A DNA stretch of 33,476 bases. It comes from Candidatus Mediterraneibacter merdigallinarum. GTDB lineage: Bacteria; Bacillota; Clostridia; Lachnospirales; Lachnospiraceae. Below are positions 1 to 9,136 of this stretch, in pieces (position 1 is the first letter of the stretch; the number at the start of each line of letters is the position of its first letter). Made by a program: the position numbers and the translations under genes. The stretch lies in the NCBI GenBank assembly GCA_019117305.1, contig DWZZ01000054.1:1-33476 (forward strand), written 5' to 3'. The notes under the pieces were generated by a model. The model was not told the DNA's origin. It did not search any database and worked only from the letters and a program-made list of their open reading frames with translations.

Positions 1-609
1 GCGCTCCGGTGCGGAACCGTGGCAGGAAACGCCTTTTACGTCGATACGGATTTCCATACGTCCCCGCTGTCCCCGATAGATACCTCCGTCGGTAGGCTCT
101 GTGGAGACAACAAATTCCGGACGGATTTTATCTTCATTAATAATATACTGCCAGCAGAGACCGTCGCAGTCTTCTTCCTGAACAGTTCCTACAACCATAA
201 TCTTACAGCCTTCCGGAATCAGATCCAGATCCTTCATGATTCTTGCGCCGTAAACAGCAGATACAAGACCGCCGCACTGGTCGGACACACCGCGGCCGCC
301 GATCTCTGTCTCGTTCTCATAGCCCTCATAGGGATCGAATGTCCAGTTATCAATATTTCCGATTCCTACGGTGTCGATATGTGCGTCATATGCGATAATT
401 CTTTCGCCGGTTCCCATGTAGCCGATTACATTTCCCTGAGGATCAATAACAACCTCATCAAAATTCAGCTTTTTCATCTCAGCAGCGATTGTGTCAATGT
501 GCGCTTTTTCGTCGCAGCTCTCTCCCGGGTTTTTTACAATGGCCCGCAGAAATGCGGTCATATCTTTCTGATAACCCTGTGCAGCCTCTTTGATTTTGTT
601 GAAATCCAT
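1..609 (-). CDS. ygeY: YgeY-type M20 peptidase/selenium-metabolism-linked hydrolase, N-terminal part (runs off window start)
   Basis: Reverse-complement translation from ATG at 609: [111 protein letters not shown] is an M20 metal motif. Missing from the ORF track because it is truncated. Confidence 0.9.
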   Translation of the reverse strand, partial: MDFNKIKEAAQGYQKDMTAFLRAIVKNPGESCDEKAHIDTIAAEMKKLNFDEVVIDPQGNVIGYMGTGERIIAYDAHIDTVGIGNIDNWTFDPYEGYENETEIGGRGVSDQCGGLVSAVYGARIMKDLDLIPEGCKIMVVGTVQEEDCDGLCWQYIINEDKIRPEFVVSTEPTDGGIYRGQRGRMEIRIDVKGVSCHGSAPER

Positions 610-675
610 AATTTTTCTCTCCTTTAATAAATGATAAATAAAAAAGTGATAAATGGTACCGATCTGATCTTGTCA

Positions 676-714
676 GGCTTTCCGGGCGGCGGAGGGTGCC
701 GCGCCGGAAAAGCC
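676..714. other. GC-rich inverted repeat/hairpin in the ygeX-ygeY intergenic region
   Basis: ggctttccgg (676-685) pairs with ccggaaaagcc (704-714); inner gcggc/gccgc. Confidence 0.6.
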
Positions 715-762
715 CGGCCAAAAAAGGTTGAAAGGTTGCTTTATGGTAAGGAAATGAGCAGA

Positions 763-1968
763 TTATCTGTTATTTCCGTCCCAGACAATTGATTTGTAGC
801 GGTCCGGATCCGTGTCTCCTTCTGTGGAGAAGAGGAGAACTCTTGAAGTTTCGTCCAGTCCCAGATGTTCTTTCAGCGGCCTGTATTCTTCCATTGTCAT
901 AATGCAGGCCAGCGCGCCGAAGGGCGCGGCTCCGGATTCGCCGGAAGTTACGGGATGATCCCCCTTGATGGGAGCGGCCAGCATGCGCATTCCTTTTGCG
1001 GCCACCCAGTCGGGAGCAGCTGTAAAGGTATCCACATGATTTTTCAGGATATCCCAGGAAATGGTATTCGGCTCGCCGCAGGCAAGGCCGGCCATGATCG
1101 TTTCCATATCTCCGTCCACAATCCGGATGTCTCCATCTGCGGCGCAGGCTCCTTTATAAAGGCAGGCAGCAGCGTCCGCTTCTACGACGACTACCTTGGG
1201 CGGATTGTCAGGATAACGGTTAGCGAAATATCCCTGAACCGCTCCGGCAAGAGAGCCGACTCCGGCCTGGATAAATACATGAGTGGGACGCTCGCATCCG
1301 TTTTCATGAAGCTGTTCGTCCGCTTCCATTGCCATTGTTCCGTAACCCTGCATGATCCAGGAGGGGATTTCCTCATATCCGTTCCATGCGGTATCCTGCA
1401 CCATAACGCCGTTTTCCGTTTTTTCTGCCATGGCGTTTGCCATGCGGACGCATTCGTCATAGTTATATTCTTCAATGGTTGCCTGAGCGCCTTCGGCAAG
1501 GATATTGTTCAGTCTTGTCTGTGTGCTTCCCTTCGGCATGAGCACGACAGCTTTCTGTCCGAGTTTATTTGCCGCCCACGCGACGCCCCGGCCGTGATTG
1601 CCGTCCGTTGCCGTGAAGAAAGTAGCCTGTCCGAACTCTTTGCGGAGTTCTTCTGAAGTGAGCACATTGTAGGGCAGCTCAGAGACGTCTTTTCCGGTCT
1701 GCTTTGCTATGTAGCGGGCCATTGCGAAGGAACCGCCCAGTACTTTAAAGGCATTCAGGCCGAAGCGGTAGGATTCGTCCTTTACATAAACTTCCTTCAG
1801 TCCAAGATATTCTGCCATTTTCTTAAGATCAGCAAGAGGGGTTACACTGTACTGAGGAAAGCTTTCGTGAAATGCTCTCGCTTTTCTGACATTTTCCAGA
1901 TCCATGACCTTAAGCTGCGCGTCATCGGTTTTGGGCATTTTGTTGACAGCCCATTTTATTCCTTCCAT
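763..1968 (-). CDS. ygeX: diaminopropionate ammonia-lyase (PLP-dependent)
   Basis: 401 aa; RFGLNAFKVLGGSFA, FFTATDGNHGRGVAWAA, AGVGSLAGAVQGYF and LLFSTEGDTDP are typical of DpaL/YgeX; adjacent to ygeY as expected. Confidence 0.95.
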   Translation of the reverse strand: MEGIKWAVNKMPKTDDAQLKVMDLENVRKARAFHESFPQYSVTPLADLKKMAEYLGLKEVYVKDESYRFGLNAFKVLGGSFAMARYIAKQTGKDVSELPYNVLTSEELRKEFGQATFFTATDGNHGRGVAWAANKLGQKAVVLMPKGSTQTRLNNILAEGAQATIEEYNYDECVRMANAMAEKTENGVMVQDTAWNGYEEIPSWIMQGYGTMAMEADEQLHENGCERPTHVFIQAGVGSLAGAVQGYFANRYPDNPPKVVVVEADAAACLYKGACAADGDIRIVDGDMETIMAGLACGEPNTISWDILKNHVDTFTAAPDWVAAKGMRMLAAPIKGDHPVTSGESGAAPFGALACIMTMEEYRPLKEHLGLDETSRVLLFSTEGDTDPDRYKSIVWDGNNR

Positions 1969-2043
1969 GAAGAAACCTCCTTAATATAATAATATTGTAT
2001 TTGATTACTGATTTTTTGTATTGGTTTGTTTATGCTGTTTCCG

Positions 2044-2207
2044 GCTTGCACGGCAGATACTGCCTCATTGGAACATGCGCCAGCTCGACTCCGCCGCGGT
2101 GCGGCTCCATCTCGCTGAATGGCGTCCGCCATATGCCGGTATCGTCACCATCTGCCGTCTGCAAGCCCGCTTGCACGGCAGATACTGCCGATACCGGGCG
2201 CATGTTC
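2044..2207. repeat. Complex palindromic repeat element with nested inverted repeats and a 21-bp direct repeat
   Basis: gcttgcacggcagatactgcc at 2044-2064 and 2169-2189; inverted pairs gaacatgcgcc (2071-2081)/ggcgcatgttc (2197-2207), ccggtatcg (2136-2144)/cgataccgg (2189-2197), atctgccg..tgcaagc (2150-2166)/gcttgcacggcagat (2169-2183). Confidence 0.75.
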
Positions 2208-2853
2208 ATCCTTTGTCCATATAACTGTATAATGTGAATTTTGATATTCCCAGAAGCGAGGAAATTTTATCCCCCGATTTTGTAATGAGAAATGCACCGG
2301 CATTATTCAGGTACTGTACGACAGCGACTTTGTCATCCTTGTTCATCATTGCCACGGGCTTACCTATTTTGGCGATTGCCTGTTCAATAAGAAGGTCCAG
2401 AAGTTCAGTAACATTATGGGTAATTTTCTGAGGCGCGTCTGAACGGTCTGCTTCCGGATTCTCTTCCGGTTCTGTACGGATCAGGCTCTGGATGCTGCTT
2501 TCCGCTGCAAGCACGGCGGTGATATCGTAATTCATTGAAAAGATATAAGCGATTCTGCCTTTCTCATTGCGGATATAGAGTGTGCTGGATTTTAAGATCC
2601 TGCCATCGTCGGTTCTTGTAAGATAAGCGAGTCTGTCTTTGATCTTTCCCGGATCCGATCTGAGAGTTTCAAGCACAATGCCTGAGGGGCCATCGCCTGT
2701 GCGGCGGTTGGAAACCTGCCCGTTTTCAATATATACGATAGATTTATCCAGATCATTCTTTGTAAGATCGTGGATAACAACCTCGCAGGAAGTTCCGAAC
2801 TGAACCGCCAGTCCGTGTGCAAGCTGCTTTAGAAAATCAAGTTTCTCATCCAT
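2206..2853 (-). CDS. YheO-like PAS domain + C-terminal HTH transcriptional regulator
   Basis: 215 aa; MDEKLDFLKQLAHGLAVQFGTSCEVVIHDL..IAYIFSMNYDIT.. and C-terminal IAKIGKPVAMMNKDDKVAVVQYLNNAGAFLITKSGDKISSLLGISKFTLYSYMDK (HTH). Confidence 0.85.
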   Translation of the reverse strand: MDEKLDFLKQLAHGLAVQFGTSCEVVIHDLTKNDLDKSIVYIENGQVSNRRTGDGPSGIVLETLRSDPGKIKDRLAYLTRTDDGRILKSSTLYIRNEKGRIAYIFSMNYDITAVLAAESSIQSLIRTEPEENPEADRSDAPQKITHNVTELLDLLIEQAIAKIGKPVAMMNKDDKVAVVQYLNNAGAFLITKSGDKISSLLGISKFTLYSYMDKG

Positions 2854-2923
2854 TGTTTCACCTGCCTTTTTCCAAACTTATATCACAGAAGAAAGTGTTT
2901 GTCTGCTGTACGTTTCTAAATCC

Positions 2924-2951
2924 ATCATAGCATAAAAAAATATGGAGTCAA
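2924..2951 (-). promoter_or_regulatory. Predicted sigma-A promoter of the PAS/HTH regulator (TTGACT-N16-TATGAT)
   Basis: Reverse complement: TTGACT CCATATTTTTTTATGC TATGAT; -35 at 2946-2951, -10 at 2924-2929. Confidence 0.6.
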
Positions 2952-2959
2952 TACTTTTT

Positions 2960-3049
2960 CTAAAAAATTTTTAGGTAATCTAAAAAATATTTAGGAATGA
3001 AGAACGGCAGGGCTCTAAAAAAAATTTAGGGCGTCTAAAAAATAGTTAG
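2960..3049. promoter_or_regulatory. Four-copy 15-bp palindromic operator array, consensus CTAAAAAAWWKTTAG
   Basis: ctaaaaaatttttag 2960-2974; ctaaaaaatatttag 2980-2994; ctaaaaaaaatttag 3015-3029; ctaaaaaatagttag 3035-3049. Confidence 0.85.
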
Positions 3050-3057
3050 AATCCATG

Positions 3058-3086
3058 TTGCATTTATACAATATTGATGGTATTCT
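3058..3086 (+). promoter_or_regulatory. Candidate ssnA promoter (TTGCAT-N17-TATTCT)
   Basis: ttgcat ttatacaatattgatgg tattct, just downstream of the operator array. Confidence 0.45.
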
Positions 3087-3183
3087 ATAAGAAGTGACAG
3101 GGCTTAGTGTGCGAATTGCACAGTGGTTTGCAGGGGCGCGCTAAGAACAGTATGTGGAAAATAAATAAAAAGGAGAAGACAAC

Positions 3184-4518
3184 ATGCTGGTTTTAGGGAA
3201 TGGAAAAGTTATCACAAGAGATGCCTCATGTCCCCTGATTGAGAATGGCGCGGTAGCGATTGACGGATCCGTAATCTGCAGAGTAGGGAATGAGGAAGAC
3301 ATCAGAAACGCATATCCGGACGCAGAGTTTATTGACGCCCGGGGCGGTCTGATCATGCCGGCCTTTATTAATGTACATGAACATATTTACAGTTCATTTG
3401 CGAGAGGACTTTCCATCAACGGTTATGCTCCGAAAGGCTTTCTGGACATTCTGGACGGGATGTGGTGGACCATTGACCGGAATCTCACGCTGCAGGATAC
3501 CTATTTAAGTGCTATGGCTACTTATATTGAATGTATCCGGAACGGCGTAACCACAATTTTTGACCATCACGCAAGTTTTGGTTCCATCGGGGGTTCTCTT
3601 TTCGAGATTGAGAAGGCGGCAAAGGAAACCGGGGTGAGGTCCTGCCTCTGCTATGAGATTTCGGACAGAGACGGGATGGATAAGGCGAAAGCCTCCGTGA
3701 TGGAGAACGCTGAGTTTATCCGCCACGCGTTAAAAGACAATTCCGGAATGATCGCCGGTATGATGGGAATGCACGCGCAGTTTACGATTTCCGATGAAAC
3801 GTTTGAACTGGCCGCTGCGAACAAACCGGATGAAGCAGGGTATCATATCCATGTGGCAGAGGGGATCGAAGATCTGCATCACTGTCTGAAACATTACGGA
3901 AAACGGATTGTTGACCGGCTGATGGATCACGGCATTCTGGGAGAAAAGACACTGCTGGGACACTGCATCTATATCAACCCCCATGAAATGGATCTGATTA
4001 AGGAAACGGATACAATGGTTGTCCATAATCCGGAGTCCAATATGGGCAATGCCTGCGGATGCCCGCCGACGATGGAGCTGGTGCACCGGGGAATTCTCAC
4101 AGGGCTTGGCACAGACGGATATACCCATGATATGATGGAATCCTACAAAGTGGCAAATGTTCTGCACAAGCATCACCTGTGCGATCCCAATGCAGCCTGG
4201 GGAGAAGTGCCTCAGATGCTTTTTGAAAATAATGCGGAGATTGCCGGCAGATATTTCAGTCAGGAACTTGGTGTGCTCAGAGAAGGCGCGGCGGGAGATG
4301 TGATTATTGTGGATTATGATCCGCTCACTCCGCTGAACGAAAACAATATCAACAGTCACCTTGTATTCGGTGTAACCGGTCATGATGTGGTGACCACCGT
4401 GGCAAACGGCCGGGTTCTGATGAAAGACAGAATCCTGACAAAGATTGACACGGAAAAAGTTATGGCTGACTGCAGACAGGCCGCGAAAGAGCTGGCAGAC
4501 CGGATTAACAGCCGATAG
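3184..4518 (+). CDS. ssnA: SsnA-type putative aminohydrolase (amidohydrolase superfamily)
   Basis: 444 aa; INVHEHIYSSFARGLSI, IHVAEG, LLGHCIYI, GLGTDGYTHDMMESYK are amidohydrolase metal motifs; genomic context with ygeX/ygfK. Confidence 0.92.
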   Translation: MLVLGNGKVITRDASCPLIENGAVAIDGSVICRVGNEEDIRNAYPDAEFIDARGGLIMPAFINVHEHIYSSFARGLSINGYAPKGFLDILDGMWWTIDRNLTLQDTYLSAMATYIECIRNGVTTIFDHHASFGSIGGSLFEIEKAAKETGVRSCLCYEISDRDGMDKAKASVMENAEFIRHALKDNSGMIAGMMGMHAQFTISDETFELAAANKPDEAGYHIHVAEGIEDLHHCLKHYGKRIVDRLMDHGILGEKTLLGHCIYINPHEMDLIKETDTMVVHNPESNMGNACGCPPTMELVHRGILTGLGTDGYTHDMMESYKVANVLHKHHLCDPNAAWGEVPQMLFENNAEIAGRYFSQELGVLREGAAGDVIIVDYDPLTPLNENNINSHLVFGVTGHDVVTTVANGRVLMKDRILTKIDTEKVMADCRQAAKELADRINSR

Positions 4519-4565
4519 ACAACAGCAGATGCTTCTGACACAGAAGGAATGGAGGGCAAAACAAA

Positions 4566-5996
4566 ATGAGTGACATAAAAATGAAAAAAGACAACAGTGA
4601 ACTGTTTAAATGGGACGGAAAGCCGTCATTCGGGCAGGTTCTTCCTCTGGCGGCCCAGCATGTACTGGCTGCGGTTGTAGGATGTGTAACGCCGGCAATT
4701 CTTGTGGCAAACGCCGCCAACAATGCCGGGGGAAATGTGGATATGGGGCTTCTGATCCAGGTATCCCTTGTGTTTGCTGCTTTATCCACACTGCTGCAGT
4801 TATACGCGCAGAAAATCAAGCTGGGAAGCGGCCTTCCTGTTATTATCGGAGTCAGCTTCGCGTACGTTCCCACAATGACGGCGATCGCTGCCCAGGCAAA
4901 GGATGTAAATACGATTTTCGGCGCCATGATTATCGGCGGTGTTGTAGCGATCCTTGTAGGACTGTTTATCCGTCAGATCCGGAAAGTATTCCCGCCGCTT
5001 GTTATCGGTACGGTTATTCTGGCGATCGGTCTTTCCCTTTACAGCACAGCTGTAAATTATATGGCAGGAAACTCTTCCAATACTTATGAAGTGATCGTAG
5101 AGCAGCAGGGGAAAACAGAGGCGCTGGTATTCGGCTCCTGGCAGAACTGGCTGGTTGCGTTCATTACACTGGCAATTGTAGTCCTTCTGAATCATTATGG
5201 AAAAGGACTGTTCAAACTGGCGTCAATCCTGATCGGTCTGCTCTGCGGCTACGTAGTGGCGCTCTGCTTCGGAATGGTGGATTTTTCCGCTCTTTCCTCT
5301 GCAGGCTGGTTTGAAGTGCCGATGCCGCTGGCTTTCGGCATAAAGTTTGATATTTCGGCGATTCTGCCCCTTGCGATCCTGTTCCTTGTAAATTCCATTC
5401 AGGCTATGGGAGACTTCTCCGCCACAACCACAGGCGGCATGGACAGACTTCCCACAGATGACGAGCTGAACGGCGGTATTATCGGATACGGCGTCAGCAA
5501 TATAGTAGGCGCGCTGTTCGGATGTCCTCCCACGGCAACATACAGCCAGAACGTAGGTATTGTAGGTTCTACAAGAGTTGTGGCGAGAAGAGTTTTTTCT
5601 GCTTCAGCGGTTATTCTGCTTATCGCCGGACTGATTCCGAAGTTTTCCGCGCTTCTGCGTACCATCCCGCAGTGCGTGCTGGGCGGCGCGGTCGCGTCTG
5701 TATTTGCTTCCATAGCAATGACCGGCATCAAGCTGCTTGTAACAGAAAAACTGACTTACAGGAATACGACAGTTGCAGGACTTTCCATTGCCATCGGCAT
5801 GGGCGTATCCTTAAGCGACGGCTGTCTGAACCAGATGACGGCAAGTATCCACAACGCTCTGAATATGAGCATGAGCCTGGAAAGCTTCCAGTCAATCATC
5901 AACAATACATTCGCGTCTTCACCGGTGGTGCTGGCCACGATCTTCGCAGTAATCCTGAACCTGATACTGCCGAAAGACAAGCCGGACGCACAGTAA
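4566..5996 (+). CDS. NCS2 family nucleobase (xanthine/urate/uracil) permease
   Basis: 476 aa polytopic; QHVLAAVVGCVTPAILVANAA, NSIQAMGDFSATTTGG (NCS2 signature), GALFGCPPTATYSQNVGIV. Confidence 0.93.
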   Translation: MSDIKMKKDNSELFKWDGKPSFGQVLPLAAQHVLAAVVGCVTPAILVANAANNAGGNVDMGLLIQVSLVFAALSTLLQLYAQKIKLGSGLPVIIGVSFAYVPTMTAIAAQAKDVNTIFGAMIIGGVVAILVGLFIRQIRKVFPPLVIGTVILAIGLSLYSTAVNYMAGNSSNTYEVIVEQQGKTEALVFGSWQNWLVAFITLAIVVLLNHYGKGLFKLASILIGLLCGYVVALCFGMVDFSALSSAGWFEVPMPLAFGIKFDISAILPLAILFLVNSIQAMGDFSATTTGGMDRLPTDDELNGGIIGYGVSNIVGALFGCPPTATYSQNVGIVGSTRVVARRVFSASAVILLIAGLIPKFSALLRTIPQCVLGGAVASVFASIAMTGIKLLVTEKLTYRNTTVAGLSIAIGMGVSLSDGCLNQMTASIHNALNMSMSLESFQSIINNTFASSPVVLATIFAVILNLILPKDKPDAQ

Positions 5997-6127
5997 GAAG
6001 GCTCCGGCAAGAAGACTTTAGATCCGGAACCGGCCCGGCTGCCGGAAAATAAAACAGAAGACCGGACAGCCCGGGGAAATGGCTGCCCGGCCGGAAGGCG
6101 GGAACGGAACAACAGGAGGAGAGAATC

Positions 6128-9121
6128 ATGAGTGATATTATGAGACCAATGTCATTTGAACAGCTGATAAACTGGACATTGACAGAACAGAAAAAGCAGG
6201 GAACCGTGTTCGGCGAGCACCATCCCTATTATGCGGACAGCCGGTTTAACAGAACGATTTTCCGGCGGACGCTGGAGACACCGGTGGGACCGGCGGCCGG
6301 CCCCCATACGCAGCTGGCACAGAATATTGCCGCGGCGTACTACACAGGCAGCCGCTTCTTTGAGCTGAAGACCGTACAGATCATGGACGGGGCAGAGCTT
6401 TCCGCCTGTGTCAACAAGCCCTGTATCAAAGCGGACGACGAGTGCTATAACTGCGAGTGGTCCACGGAACTTTATGTGCCCCAGGCAATGGAAGAGTATA
6501 TCAAAGCCTGGTTCCTGTGCAAGGTAATGGCAAAAGAATTCGGCCTGGGCAGCATGGACGGATTCCAGTTCAATATCAGTGTGGGGTATGATCTGAAAGG
6601 GATTCAGTCGGAGAAAATTGATACCTTCTTAAATACAATGAAACATGCCCGGGATTCTGATATTTTCAGATCCTGCAGAGATTATCTGCTGGCTCACGCG
6701 GATCTGTTCGAAAAAGTGACAAAAGAAGATATCGAGAGCATCTCCGGAGATATATGCAATTCCGTGACCATCTCAACCCTTCACGGATGCCCTCCGGAGG
6801 AGATTGAGAAAATCGCCATGTACCTGATTACGGAGAAGGGATTCCACACGTTTATCAAGTGCAATCCGACCCTGCTTGGCTATGAGTTCGCAAGAGAGAT
6901 CATGGACGATATGGGATATGACTATGTTGCCTTCGGCGATTTTCATTTTAAAGATGATCTGCAGTATGAAGACGCAGTGCCCATGCTGACCAGACTGATG
7001 AAAGTCTGTCAGGACAGGAATCTGGAATTCGGCGTAAAGATCACCAATACATTCCCTGTGGATGTGAAGCAGAATGAACTACCCAGCGAAGAGATGTACA
7101 TGTCAGGAAAATCCCTGTATCCGCTGTCGATTTCGCTGGCGGCGAAGCTGACGGAAGAGTTTGACGGAAGGCTTCGCATCTCCTATTCCGGCGGGGCGGA
7201 TTATCACAATATTAAGGAAATCGTGGATGCGGGCATCTGGCCTGTGACCGTTGCTACTACGCTCCTGAAACCCGGCGGATATGACAGAATGACCCAGATG
7301 GCGTCCCTTCTGGAAGAGGAAAATGCTGTATTTACCCGTGTGAATCCTGAGGCAGTGCGGAAACTGGCGGACGATGCCAGGACAAATCCCCATCACGTGA
7401 AGGCAGTGAAGCCGCTGCCCTCCAGAAAGATGAAAAAACAGGTGCCCCTTCTGGATTGTTTTGTGGCGCCGTGTAAGGAAGGCTGTCCCATTCATCAGGA
7501 TATTCCGGCTTACCTTAAGCTTGTAAAAGAAGAAAAGTACAGGGAAGCAATGCAGGTTATTACGGAGAAGAACCCGCTTCCGTTTATTACGGGAACGATC
7601 TGCGCGCATCCGTGTATGAATAAATGCACCCGTAATTTCTATGAGGAATCCGTCTATATCCGGGGCATGAAGCTGATTGCCGCGGAGAAAGGCTATGACG
7701 CGCTGATGGATCAGATCGCGGCTCCGCCTGTGACAAAGAGCGGGAAAGCTGCTGTAATCGGCGGCGGTCCGTCAGGAATGGCGGCGGCGTATTTCCTGCG
7801 CCGGGCAGGTATGGAGACGACCCTGTTTGAAAAGACAGATTCGCTGGGCGGCGTAGTGCGCCATGTAATTCCGGAGTTCCGCATATCCGGCAGTTCTATT
7901 GATAAAGACGCCGCTCTGCTTGAAAAGATGGGCGTGAATATTTATCTGAACTCGGAAATCACGGATCTGGATATGCTTAAAAATGCCGGATACACAGCAG
8001 TTGTCCTTGCCGTAGGCGCTTCTGAGCCGGGTGTGCTCCGTCTGGAAAAAGGGGAACCGGTCAATGCTCTGCAGTTCCTTGAAGAGTTTAAAGTAAAAGA
8101 CGGGGATCTTGATATCGGAAAAAACGTGGTTGTAATCGGCGGAGGCAATACGGCCATGGACACGGCAAGAGCGGCGAAACGCACAAAGGGCGTGGAGCAT
8201 GTGTATCTTGTATACAGAAGAACGAAGCGCTATATGCCGGCGGACGAGGAAGAACTTGTTATGGCAGTGGATGACGGCGTGGAGTTTATGGAACTGCTTT
8301 CTCCGGTGAAGCTGGAGGACGGCAGACTTCTCTGCAAAGTGATGAAGCTGGGCGATTATGACGCTTCCGGAAGAAGAGGAGTAGTGGAAACCGGCGAAGA
8401 AAAAGAGATTCCGGCGGATACGGTTATCGCGGCAGTAGGAGAGCGGGTGCCCACGGCATTTTACCAGGCCTGCGGCATCAACGTAAACGACAGAGGCCGG
8501 GCAATCGTCAATGAAGAGACCTGTGAGACCAGCCGTCCGGGCGTATATCTTGCAGGTGACGGTCTGGGCGGACCGGCTACAGTCGTGGAAGGCATCCGCG
8601 ACGGCCTCAAAGCCGCACAGGCAATAATCGGAGAAACTCTGGTGAAAGATACGGACCCAGATACAGAAGAAGAAACAATCTACAGCAGGAAAGGAAATCT
8701 TTCTGGTCAGAAAGCCGACAGCGAGGAAAGCGGAAGATGTCTGGGCTGCTCCGGCATCTGTGAGAACTGCGTGGAAGTATGTCCGAACAGAGCCAATATT
8801 TCCATCCGGGTGCCCGGCATGGAGAAGCACCAGATTATCCATGTGGACTATCTGTGCAATGAGTGCGGCAACTGCAGGAGTTTCTGCCCCTATGACAGTG
8901 CGCCGTATCTTGATAAATTTACACTATTCGCAGATGAGAAAGATATGGAAGACAGCCGGAATCAGGGCTTTACTGTGCTGGATGCCGCATCTGTGAAGTG
9001 TAAAGTCCGTTTCTTCGGAGAAACTTATGTATGGACCAAAGGAGAGGAGACAAGAATTCCCGAGGGCCTGTTAAAGCTTATGGAAACCGTAATCCGTGAT
9101 TATTCTTATCTGCTGAGATAA
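6128..9121 (+). CDS. ygfK: YgfK-type putative selenate reductase subunit (DHOD-like + GltD-like FAD/NAD(P) + ferredoxin domains)
   Basis: 997 aa; SVTISTLHGCPPEEIE, AAVIGGGPSGMAAAYFLRRAGMETTLFEK, NVVVIGGGNTAMDTARAA, C-terminal CLGCSGICENCVEVCPN..CNECGNCRSFCPYDSAPY. Confidence 0.95.
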   Translation: MSDIMRPMSFEQLINWTLTEQKKQGTVFGEHHPYYADSRFNRTIFRRTLETPVGPAAGPHTQLAQNIAAAYYTGSRFFELKTVQIMDGAELSACVNKPCIKADDECYNCEWSTELYVPQAMEEYIKAWFLCKVMAKEFGLGSMDGFQFNISVGYDLKGIQSEKIDTFLNTMKHARDSDIFRSCRDYLLAHADLFEKVTKEDIESISGDICNSVTISTLHGCPPEEIEKIAMYLITEKGFHTFIKCNPTLLGYEFAREIMDDMGYDYVAFGDFHFKDDLQYEDAVPMLTRLMKVCQDRNLEFGVKITNTFPVDVKQNELPSEEMYMSGKSLYPLSISLAAKLTEEFDGRLRISYSGGADYHNIKEIVDAGIWPVTVATTLLKPGGYDRMTQMASLLEEENAVFTRVNPEAVRKLADDARTNPHHVKAVKPLPSRKMKKQVPLLDCFVAPCKEGCPIHQDIPAYLKLVKEEKYREAMQVITEKNPLPFITGTICAHPCMNKCTRNFYEESVYIRGMKLIAAEKGYDALMDQIAAPPVTKSGKAAVIGGGPSGMAAAYFLRRAGMETTLFEKTDSLGGVVRHVIPEFRISGSSIDKDAALLEKMGVNIYLNSEITDLDMLKNAGYTAVVLAVGASEPGVLRLEKGEPVNALQFLEEFKVKDGDLDIGKNVVVIGGGNTAMDTARAAKRTKGVEHVYLVYRRTKRYMPADEEELVMAVDDGVEFMELLSPVKLEDGRLLCKVMKLGDYDASGRRGVVETGEEKEIPADTVIAAVGERVPTAFYQACGINVNDRGRAIVNEETCETSRPGVYLAGDGLGGPATVVEGIRDGLKAAQAIIGETLVKDTDPDTEEETIYSRKGNLSGQKADSEESGRCLGCSGICENCVEVCPNRANISIRVPGMEKHQIIHVDYLCNECGNCRSFCPYDSAPYLDKFTLFADEKDMEDSRNQGFTVLDAASVKCKVRFFGETYVWTKGEETRIPEGLLKLMETVIRDYSYLLR

Positions 9122-9136
9122 GGATACAAAAGCAGC

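Noticed and set aside
19-627. Plus-strand 202-aa ORF at the window start
   Set aside because: Antisense to the clearly homologous ygeY frame (1-609 minus).
865-1656. Plus-strand 263-aa ORF
   Set aside because: Antisense shadow of diaminopropionate ammonia-lyase; Cys/His-rich incoherent composition.
3730-4383. Minus-strand 217-aa ORF
   Set aside because: Antisense to the ssnA catalytic region.
7772-8842. Minus-strand 356-aa ORF
   Set aside because: Antisense shadow of ygfK; the GltD/ferredoxin motifs of ygfK occupy the plus strand.
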